This document shows, piece by piece, positions 1-4,731 of a stretch of DNA of 6,256 nt. Made by a program: the position numbers and the translations under genes. This DNA is from Lachnospiraceae bacterium. Its GTDB lineage: Bacteria > Bacillota > Clostridia > Lachnospirales > Lachnospiraceae. The stretch spans positions 1 to 6,256 of the forward strand of contig JAGDCQ010000081.1 in the NCBI GenBank assembly GCA_017958465.1, written 5' to 3'. The notes under the pieces are model-generated. The model made no database searches. It had not been told where the DNA came from and saw nothing but the letters and a program-made list of their open reading frames with translations. The stretch's first letter is position 1; every line of letters starts with the position of its first letter.

Positions 1-762
1 CCTTGGCGTGATCTTGTCGATCATGGACCAGGGGAAGCTGACAAAGCCCGGATCCTCGACATATGCAAGGAATCCGCAGTCCGCAAGCCCTTTTGAAGCC
101 CATTCCTTCGCGAAGGCATGAATGGCATTATACAGCTTGTCGCCGTTGTGAGAGCAGTTGTCGGTGCTCACCATCGCTATCTTTTTACGGCCGTTAAGGT
201 ATCTTTCGTAGAGCAGAGCCGCAACTTTTCCCATATAGGAACCGGGAGCCTCAGGCCCGTTTTCCATGTCTTTTTTAACGAGCGGGAGATATTCGCCGTT
301 TCCGTCCCAAAGGTTGTAGCCTTTTTCAGTTATCGTAAAGGTGGCAAGCTGAAGCGAATCCTTTGCGAAAATCTCTTTTAGCCTGCCAAATTCAGCACTT
401 CGCCCGGTGTCCAGAATGCAGGATTCGGCAATGCTTCCGATGACATTTTTCTCGATCTTGCCATCCGCCTTAAGCGTTACAAGCAGCGACAGGTTGTCGT
501 GAGGCCTGTACATTTTCTCGATTATCTCGTAATCAAAGCCTTCAACAACCACGATACCCGTGTCCTCGATGCCGCCTTCAAGAAGGCGCTGGGCAAGATT
601 TGCCTGAAAGGCCCTGAAGATGTTGCCTGCGCCGAAGTGGATCCACTTTGGCGACTCTTTTGTAGCGGCGGCCATTTTTTCGATATCAAAACCGGGCAGC
701 CTGTACCCCTTTTCTGTCCATTTTTCTTTATTCTGTGTGATGCTTTGTATATTAAGTTTCAT
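1..762 (-). CDS. uxuB: D-mannonate oxidoreductase (fructuronate reductase), 3' part cut off by window edge
   Basis: Cytoplasmic enzyme of hexuronate catabolism that interconverts D-fructuronate and D-mannonate with NAD(H). I translated 254 residues; the frame is open to the left edge, so the C-terminal half is missing (the family is usually about 480-540 residues). The protein begins MKLNIQSITQ. The mannitol-dehydrogenase-family dinucleotide signature lies at residues 40-52 (WIHFGAGNIFRAF, a GxGN..R pattern). Typical family segments follow: VSTDNCSHNGDKL at 198-210 and FVSFPWSMIDKITPR at 240-254. The catalytic Lys/Asn/His cluster of the C-terminal domain lies beyond the window. The ATG at 762 is preceded by AAGGAGGAG with 4 nt spacing, which fixes the start. 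The gene follows uxuA by 28 nt with no visible terminator, so the two are likely one operon. Family assignment is firm. Specificity for fructuronate over tagaturonate or mannitol rests mainly on the adjacent uxuA. Confidence 0.9.
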   Translation of the reverse strand, partial: MKLNIQSITQNKEKWTEKGYRLPGFDIEKMAAATKESPKWIHFGAGNIFRAFQANLAQRLLEGGIEDTGIVVVEGFDYEIIEKMYRPHDNLSLLVTLKADGKIEKNVIGSIAESCILDTGRSAEFGRLKEIFAKDSLQLATFTITEKGYNLWDGNGEYLPLVKKDMENGPEAPGSYMGKVAALLYERYLNGRKKIAMVSTDNCSHNGDKLYNAIHAFAKEWASKGLADCGFLAYVEDPGFVSFPWSMIDKITPR

Positions 763-790
763 ATGCTCCTCCTTCTCAAACCCCGGTGTT

Positions 791-1861
791 TCAGGCTTTG
801 TGAGCCTTTTCGATCGCTTCCCAAAGACCGTTCAAGTAAGCCGCGCCAAGCGCCCTGTCGTAGAGGCCGTAACCCGGCATTGCCTTTTCGCCCCATATCA
901 TCCTGCCGTGATCGGGCCTGATAGGCCCTTCAAAGCCGGTTTCGTAGAGGGCGCGCATTATCTCGTACATGTCAAAGGTCCCGTCCGATGACAGATGTGC
1001 CGATTCCTCGAAGTTTGTGGGCGAAATGAACTTAAGGTTCCTTACATGCGCGAAATGGATCCGCCCTTCAAGCGCCCTGATCATGTGAGGCAGGTCGTTG
1101 TCAAGGCTCGTGCCGTAAGAGCCGGAACAGAAGGTAACGCCGTTATGAACATCATCTACAGCCTTCATCAGCCTTAAGATGTTCTTCTCATTGTTGATGA
1201 TCCTCGGAAGCCCAAAGACCGACCACGCGGGATCGTCGGGGTGGATCGCCATCTTTATGTCGTATTTGTTGCACACAGGCATGATCGCCTTAAGGAAATA
1301 TACGATGTTTTCAAACAGCTTTTCTTCATCTATGTCCTTGTACAGCTCGAAAAGCTCTTTGACATGCTCCATCCTTTCCGGCTCCCAGCCCGGCATCACA
1401 GTCCCGTTAGAGTCGCCTGCTATTGAAGAGAACATCTTCTCGGGATCGAGCGCGTCAATGGCCTCCTGGGTATATGCGAGAACTGTTGAGCCGTCCGCTC
1501 TTTTCCTTGCGAGCTCGGTCCTTGTCCAGTCAAAGACAGGCATAAAGTTGTAGCATACCATGTGTATGTCTTCTTTTCCGAGGTTTTCAAGTGTGTCAAT
1601 GTAATTCTGTATATGCTCGTCTCTTTGGGCGGAGCCTGTCTTTATCGCATCGGATACATTAACGGACTCGATCCCTGCGATCTTGAGACTCTCGGCTTCG
1701 ACGTCCTTCTTCAGCGCCGCTATCTCTTCCTGCGTCCACAGGTCTCCTGCCTGTTTGTCATACAATGTCGTTATGACGCCCTTTACTCCGGGGATCTGGC
1801 GGATCTGCCAAAGCTTTACCGTGTCGAATTTAGTGCCGTACCAGCGAAGTGTCATTTCCAT
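791..1861 (-). CDS. uxuA: D-mannonate dehydratase
   Basis: Cytoplasmic metal-dependent dehydratase converting D-mannonate to 2-keto-3-deoxy-D-gluconate, the step after UxuB. The 356-residue product matches the short Firmicutes form; the E. coli protein is about 394. The start MEMTLRWYG and the segment IRQIPGVKGVITTLYD (20-35) are typical of the family. Likely metal and active-site segments are IHPDDPAWSVFG (206-217), FCSGSYGT with Cys245 (244-251), HVRN (272-275) and RPDHGRMIWGE (315-325). The fold is a TIM barrel of the xylose-isomerase-like type (family knowledge). The ATG at 1861 has GGAGG at 1869-1873 with 7 nt spacing. The in-frame ATG at 1855 would be 13 nt away, so 1861 is preferred. 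The gene is first in a leftward operon with uxuB and divergent from the araC-type regulator. A palindromic hairpin sits in its leader. The coding frame shows no damage. Confidence 0.96.
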   Translation of the reverse strand: MEMTLRWYGTKFDTVKLWQIRQIPGVKGVITTLYDKQAGDLWTQEEIAALKKDVEAESLKIAGIESVNVSDAIKTGSAQRDEHIQNYIDTLENLGKEDIHMVCYNFMPVFDWTRTELARKRADGSTVLAYTQEAIDALDPEKMFSSIAGDSNGTVMPGWEPERMEHVKELFELYKDIDEEKLFENIVYFLKAIMPVCNKYDIKMAIHPDDPAWSVFGLPRIINNEKNILRLMKAVDDVHNGVTFCSGSYGTSLDNDLPHMIRALEGRIHFAHVRNLKFISPTNFEESAHLSSDGTFDMYEIMRALYETGFEGPIRPDHGRMIWGEKAMPGYGLYDRALGAAYLNGLWEAIEKAHKA

Positions 1862-1875
1862 AAGTTAACCTCCAT

Positions 1876-1889
1876 GCTGCGAGCGCAGC
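1876..1889 (-). repeat. GC-rich palindrome/hairpin in the uxuA leader, next to the Shine-Dalgarno
   Basis: GCTGCG (1876-1881) and CGCAGC (1884-1889) are perfect inverted repeats with a 2-bp centre. As RNA this would be a 5-bp GC-rich stem with a 4-nt loop (GCTGC-GCTC-GCAGC on the minus strand). It ends 2 nt before the GGAGG at 1869-1873. It could be an mRNA structure affecting ribosome access or stability, or a DNA operator downstream of the predicted start site. Confidence 0.5.
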
Positions 1890-1901
1890 GAACAGCTAAT
1901 G

Positions 1902-1930
1902 ATCATATTTGTGCGGGGATCACAGGTTTA
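1902..1930 (-). promoter_or_regulatory. Candidate uxuAB promoter, weak -35
   Basis: On the minus strand TATGAT (1902-1907) matches the -10 consensus at five of six bases. TAAACC (1925-1930) stands 17 bp upstream as a poor -35 (three of six). Transcription would start near 1895, giving a leader of about 34 nt. A good -10 with a weak -35 is typical of activator-dependent promoters, and an interrupted palindrome (1943-1954) lies just upstream of the -35. An alternative, TCGACA-17-TATCAA, lies further upstream around 1970-1998 on the same strand. Confidence 0.4.
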
Positions 1931-1942
1931 TTCGTAAACTCC

Positions 1943-1954
1943 GGAATGTATTCC
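1943..1954. promoter_or_regulatory. Interrupted palindrome, possible activator site for uxuA
   Basis: GGAAT (1943-1947) and ATTCC (1950-1954) form perfect 5-bp arms around a GT centre. The centre lies about 53 bp upstream of the predicted uxuA start, where class I/II activators often bind. Assignment to the adjacent AraC-type protein is an inference. AraC proteins more often use direct repeats, so another regulator is possible. Confidence 0.35.
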
Positions 1955-2014
1955 AACGTGATTCCTGCATTGATAATATAATATTTTTGTTTTGTCGACC
2001 ATTGAATATTTTGT

Positions 2015-2043
2015 TTCTATGTTTGCAAAAGTTGTTGTATAAT
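2015..2043 (+). promoter_or_regulatory. Candidate promoter of the AraC-type regulator
   Basis: A consensus TATAAT stands at 2038-2043, 35 nt before the ATG at 2079. The matching -35 position at 17 bp spacing (2015-2020, TTCTAT) is poor, at three of six bases. TTGTTT at 2011-2016 looks better but is 21 bp from the -10. Predicted transcription start is about 2050. Confidence 0.5.
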
Positions 2044-2078
2044 AAAACTGCACCCAAACCAAACAAAACGGAGCTAAT

Positions 2079-2978
2079 ATGAAGAACAACCTCAGATCTG
2101 CCTTTAACACAAGACAATACATGGTTTCCCGGGATTTCGAGCTGTACTATTACAGCGATGTCGGAATGAAAACCCTCAAAATGCATAAGCACGATTACTA
2201 TGAATTCTACTTCTTCCTTGCGGGAGAGGTGTCTCTTGAGGTGGAAATGCCCTTTTCGGATACTATAAAAAAAGAGCTCTCGCCCGGCGACCTTATCCTT
2301 ATCCCGCCCGGGATAAAGCACCATTCCGTGATAAAAAACGAGGAAGCTCCGTACAGACGCTTTGTTTTCTGGATAAGCACTGAGTACTGCGAGCAGCTTA
2401 TGAAGGAATCCCCGGACTACGGCTATCTCTTCCAGCAGGCAGCTTCGTTCGGACGTTATTTCTATGCCCTGAACTCTGCGGATTATCACGCTGTCATTTC
2501 TAAATTCTTAAGGCTCCTCGAGGAGATCCATTCCGATAGATACGGCAAAAATGCCGCGGAAAACCTGTGTATCCGCGATATCGTCCTTACGCTTAACAGG
2601 ATCATCTATGACGAGAACAACCGCCCGAAAGGTGGCGATGAAGAAAGCCTTTTCCAAAGCCTGATATCCTATATAGAGGCCAACATTGAGCAGCCTTTAT
2701 CCCTGGATTTCCTGGCCAAAGAGTTTTATGTGAGCAAGTTTTATGTTTCACACCTTTTCAAGGATATCCTCGGGATATCCCCACACCAGTATATCCTCAA
2801 GAAGCGCCTCGCGCTCTGCCGCGACGCCGTCGTGAGCGGAAACGTGATAAGCGCCGTATACGAAAGATACGGCTTCAGGGACTATTCAAATTTCTTCAAA
2901 GCTTTCAAAAAGGAATTCGGAATATCTCCTAAAGAGTACCAGAACCTGTACGGTGTTATAAAAAACGGGACACAGTGA
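2079..2978 (+). CDS. AraC-family transcriptional regulator with cupin-type sensor domain
   Basis: A 299-residue DNA-binding regulator. The N-terminal part (about 10-150) looks like an AraC-type cupin sensor: HKHDYYEFYFFLAGEVSLEVE at 37-57 followed by LSPGDLILIPPGIKHHSVI at 67-85, the two conserved cupin stretches that form a sugar-binding jelly roll in relatives. A linker around 180-190 leads to the C-terminal AraC domain. Its first helix-turn-helix is near 207-230 (SLDFLAKEFYVSKFYVSHLFK) and its second near 256-280 (ISAVYERYGFRDYSNFFKAFKKEF), ending with the hallmark GISPKEYQ (281-288). The length is standard for the family. The ATG at 2079 has GGAG at 2070-2073 with 5 nt spacing. The gene lies between the divergent uxuAB and the co-directional TRAP operon, so it probably senses a uronate or pathway intermediate and controls both (inference). 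It is not a GntR-type UxuR/ExuR or a LacI-type KdgR, the usual uronate regulators. Confidence 0.95.
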   Translation: MKNNLRSAFNTRQYMVSRDFELYYYSDVGMKTLKMHKHDYYEFYFFLAGEVSLEVEMPFSDTIKKELSPGDLILIPPGIKHHSVIKNEEAPYRRFVFWISTEYCEQLMKESPDYGYLFQQAASFGRYFYALNSADYHAVISKFLRLLEEIHSDRYGKNAAENLCIRDIVLTLNRIIYDENNRPKGGDEESLFQSLISYIEANIEQPLSLDFLAKEFYVSKFYVSHLFKDILGISPHQYILKKRLALCRDAVVSGNVISAVYERYGFRDYSNFFKAFKKEFGISPKEYQNLYGVIKNGTQ

Positions 2979-2989
2979 CAGCGTTTTCA
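2976..2989. promoter_or_regulatory. cre-like catabolite-responsive element
   Basis: TGACAGCGTTTTCA matches the degenerate CcpA consensus TGWNANCGNTNWCA at every fixed position. It begins with the TGA stop of the regulator gene. Its centre is about 84 bp upstream of the predicted dctP start site. At eight fixed and two two-fold positions, about 0.02 chance matches are expected in a window this size. It suggests carbon catabolite control of the TRAP operon. An upstream location could mean activation or repression. Confidence 0.55.
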
Positions 2990-3032
2990 GATAAATATGA
3001 AAATCTTCCTGTGAATCATAAATATTTACGAT

Positions 3033-3060
3033 TTTTCATAGACTTATCCAACGTTATAAT
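3033..3060 (+). promoter_or_regulatory. Candidate promoter of the dctPQM operon
   Basis: A perfect TATAAT stands at 3055-3060, with TTTTCA (3033-3038, four of six) as -35 at 16 bp spacing. Transcription would begin near 3067, giving a leader of about 45 nt that starts at the nested palindromes described separately. The DNA upstream of the -35 is AT-rich, with a direct repeat of ATAAATAT (2991-2998, 3018-3025). No terminator is seen between the regulator gene and this promoter, so some read-through from upstream is possible. Confidence 0.6.
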
Positions 3061-3064
3061 TGGG

Positions 3065-3093
3065 GTGTAACAAGAGTTACGCAACTATTACAC
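3065..3093 (+). promoter_or_regulatory. Nested palindromes at the dctP transcription start and leader
   Basis: Three overlapping symmetries are visible. GTGTAA (3065-3070) pairs with TTACAC (3088-3093). GTAAC (3067-3071) pairs with GTTAC (3076-3080) across AAGA. AGTTACGCAACT (3075-3086) is a near-perfect palindrome with a central CG, as in LacI/GalR-family operators. The block covers the predicted start site and ends 3 nt before the Shine-Dalgarno GGAGGAGG (3097-3104). It could be a repressor operator, or mRNA 5'-end hairpins with two alternative folds. Confidence 0.45.
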
Positions 3094-3111
3094 TTTGGAG
3101 GAGGTTATAGT

Positions 3112-4110
3112 ATGAAAAAACGTGTTTTAGCAACTGTACTTGTGGTGGTTCTCGCACTTTCATCTTTCATCGGGTGCGGCAAAAAGGAGGAAGGTCCGCT
3201 CACACTGGTTTATGCGGAAGTTAACCCTCAGGATACGATCGTTGGGCAGGTAGCAGCCGATTTTAAGGCAAAAGTTGAAGAGCTCTCAAAAGGCCAGATC
3301 ATCATTGATGTTCAGTACAGCGGTGTTCTTGGTTCCGAAAACGACGTTCTCGACGCTATGCTTGCAGGAGCAGGCTCGGCAGACATCTCGAGAATTTCAG
3401 CATTCTCTCTTACCTCTTATGGCGCAGAGAAGTCTGTTCTTCTTTCCCTTCCGTACACATTCGAGTCGAGAGAACACTTCTGGAAGTTCGCTACCAGCTC
3501 ACTTGCAGATGAGTTCCTTAACGAATCCTACGAGAAAAAACTCGGCGTAAAGGGCCTTTTCTACGGAGAGGAAGGTTTCCGTCATTTCTTCACAAAGAAT
3601 CCCGTTAACAACATCGGCGATCTTGCGGGCATGAAGCTGCGTGTTTCCAACGACCCCGTTATGAACGGCCTTGTAAAAGGTCTTGGCGCATCGCCCACAG
3701 TTGTAGCTTTCGGTGAGCTTTATTCCGCTCTTTCATCCGGCGTTGTAGACGGTGCAGAGCAGCCTATCGCCAACTACAAGTCAAATTCGTTCCCTGAAGT
3801 AGCAAACAATATGATCCTTGACGGCCACACACTCGGTGCGATCGAGATCGTTGTTGCAACACCCGTATGGGACAAGCTTACAAAAGAGCAGCAGGACATC
3901 CTTATTCAGGCCGGCAAGTACGCTCAGGAGAATAACAAGAAGAATTCCCAGGCTAAAGAAGATGCTGTCCTTAAAGAACTTAAGGATAACGGATGCAATG
4001 TTGTAGAGGTTAAGGACCTTGCACCTTGGCAGGATGCAGTCAAGGATGTTATAAAAGACAATACAAAGGGCCTTGAAGATCTGTACCAGAAGATCCTGAA
4101 CTTCAAATAA
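3112..4110 (+). CDS. dctP: TRAP transporter solute-binding lipoprotein (DctP family)
   Basis: Extracytoplasmic substrate-binding protein of a tripartite ATP-independent transporter. The N-terminus KKR followed by a hydrophobic stretch (5-20) ends in a lipobox-like FIGC with Cys22, so it should be a membrane-anchored lipoprotein, as expected in a Gram-positive cell. DctP hallmarks follow: TLVYAEVNPQDTIVGQVAADF (31-51), the ligand-side Arg157 in EEGFRHFF, and GMKLRVSND (173-181) with Arg177, the position of the family's conserved carboxylate-binding arginine. FGELYSALSSGVVDGAEQPIANY (200-222) follows. The length of 332 is normal. GGAGGAGG with 7 nt spacing makes the ATG at 3112 certain. It is first in the operon with dctQ and dctM. 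The substrate is probably a hexuronate or related sugar acid, judged from the uxuAB neighbours; sequence alone does not prove it. Leucine CTG codons are rare (4 of 34), unlike in dctM, consistent with high expression. Confidence 0.95.
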   Translation: MKKRVLATVLVVVLALSSFIGCGKKEEGPLTLVYAEVNPQDTIVGQVAADFKAKVEELSKGQIIIDVQYSGVLGSENDVLDAMLAGAGSADISRISAFSLTSYGAEKSVLLSLPYTFESREHFWKFATSSLADEFLNESYEKKLGVKGLFYGEEGFRHFFTKNPVNNIGDLAGMKLRVSNDPVMNGLVKGLGASPTVVAFGELYSALSSGVVDGAEQPIANYKSNSFPEVANNMILDGHTLGAIEIVVATPVWDKLTKEQQDILIQAGKYAQENNKKNSQAKEDAVLKELKDNGCNVVEVKDLAPWQDAVKDVIKDNTKGLEDLYQKILNFK

Positions 4111-4122
4111 TTGAATTTGTCC

Positions 4123-4161
4123 TTTGAAGGCGCATGGATCCGATTTCTGTGCGCCTTCAAA
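4123..4161 (+). repeat. Perfect intercistronic inverted repeat between dctP and dctQ (mRNA hairpin)
   Basis: TTTGAAGGCGCA (4123-4134) is exactly repeated in inverted form as TGCGCCTTCAAA (4150-4161). Two G-U and two Watson-Crick pairs can extend the 12-bp stem inward to 16 pairs, leaving a 7-nt loop (4139-4145). No proper T-tract follows the stem (TTGTAT), so it is not a standard terminator. Such hairpins after a binding-protein gene commonly protect the upstream message from 3' decay or cause partial termination, giving more binding protein than permease. The segment 4101-4107 (CTTCAAA, end of dctP) could pair with 4123-4129 instead, an alternative fold. Confidence 0.8.
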
Positions 4162-4179
4162 TTGTATACGGAGGTTTAC

Positions 4180-4731
4180 ATGAAGGGATTTTTAACATCT
4201 CTGGACAAGCTGAAACCGCTTTATGACGCGGTATACAAGGTAGTCCTGTTCATCTGTAAGATATTCCTGATCGGGGATATCCTTATCACCTGTATGGCGG
4301 TCCTCGGGCGCTTTGTTCCGTTTATTCCGGACCCCGCCTGGACCGAAGAAGTGGTCCTGACGCTGATGACATACATGGCGGTTCTTTCAGCGGCTCTTGC
4401 GATCCGTAAGGGCAGCCACATCAGAATGACTTCTTTTGACAACTATTTACCCAAAAAACTATTAAATGTGCTCGATCTGGTCGCAGATATTGCGGTACTC
4501 GCGCTTGGCGTGGTGATGATGATCGTCGGCTGGAAATATGCTAACACCATAGGTGCAAAGGGAACATATGTAAGCATGCCATCCGTATCGAAATTCTGGA
4601 TGTATTTCCCGGTTCCCTTAGCAGGCTTTGCAATGATAATCTTCGAGCTTGAGGCTATCTACCGACAGATCAACAAGATGGTCGGAAACCCGCCTAAAGA
4701 GGATGAAAAGAAGGAGGAGGAAAAGAAATGA
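4180..4731 (+). CDS. dctQ: TRAP transporter small membrane subunit (DctQ family)
   Basis: Integral membrane protein, the small permease subunit that pairs with DctM. Starting at the ATG at 4180 it has 183 residues, a usual DctQ length. That ATG has GGAGG at 4170-4174 with 5 nt spacing. An upstream in-frame TTG at 4111 would read through the intercistronic hairpin and has no Shine-Dalgarno, so I reject it. Four hydrophobic segments lie near 20-45, 55-76, 97-118 and 138-160. The family signature lies between and after the first two: DPAWTEEVVLTLMTYMAVLS (51-70) followed by AIRKGSHIRM (74-83). The C-terminus is an unusual run of charge (EDEKKEEEKK, 174-183) whose codons also supply the GGAGGAGG ribosome site for dctM. 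The stop overlaps the dctM start (ATGA), which implies translational coupling and balanced subunit amounts. Confidence 0.93.
   Translation: MKGFLTSLDKLKPLYDAVYKVVLFICKIFLIGDILITCMAVLGRFVPFIPDPAWTEEVVLTLMTYMAVLSAALAIRKGSHIRMTSFDNYLPKKLLNVLDLVADIAVLALGVVMMIVGWKYANTIGAKGTYVSMPSVSKFWMYFPVPLAGFAMIIFELEAIYRQINKMVGNPPKEDEKKEEEKK

Larger units (their letters stand above)
1862..2078. promoter_or_regulatory. Divergent intergenic control region between uxuA and the AraC-type regulator
   Basis: This 217-bp region drives uxuA leftward and the regulator rightward. It is AT-rich in its right half (about 1970-2045) and more GC-rich near uxuA. It contains a hairpin palindrome at 1876-1889, the 8-bp palindrome ATGATCAT at 1899-1906, the interrupted palindrome GGAAT-GT-ATTCC at 1943-1954 and three copies of the octamer TTTTGTTT (1985-1992, 2009-2016 and inverted at 2061-2068). 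No credible ORF or intrinsic terminator is visible in it. By position it is the natural target for the neighbouring AraC-family protein, but which repeats are its sites cannot be told from sequence alone. Confidence 0.7.

Noticed and set aside
499..991. Plus-strand frames of 120-140 residues over uxuB/uxuA
   Set aside because: They are antisense shadows of two well-supported minus-strand genes, with compositions unlike real proteins.
1853..1875. Seven-codon upstream frame starting at the ATG within the uxuA leader (minus strand)
   Set aside because: It overlaps the Shine-Dalgarno of uxuA, has no ribosome site of its own, and such short frames arise by chance.
1920..2489. 189-residue minus-strand open frame opposite the regulator
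   Set aside because: It is the antisense of a clear AraC-family gene, has no ribosome site or family features, and runs through the regulatory region.
2979..3054. Terminator for the AraC-type gene
   Set aside because: The only inverted repeat is AT-rich with a 24-nt loop and no GC stem or U-tract, so I do not call a terminator.
4111..4179. Extended DctQ start at TTG 4111, adding 23 residues
   Set aside because: There is no Shine-Dalgarno before 4111, the extension reads through the hairpin, and the ATG at 4180 has a well-placed GGAGG and gives a normal DctQ N-terminus.
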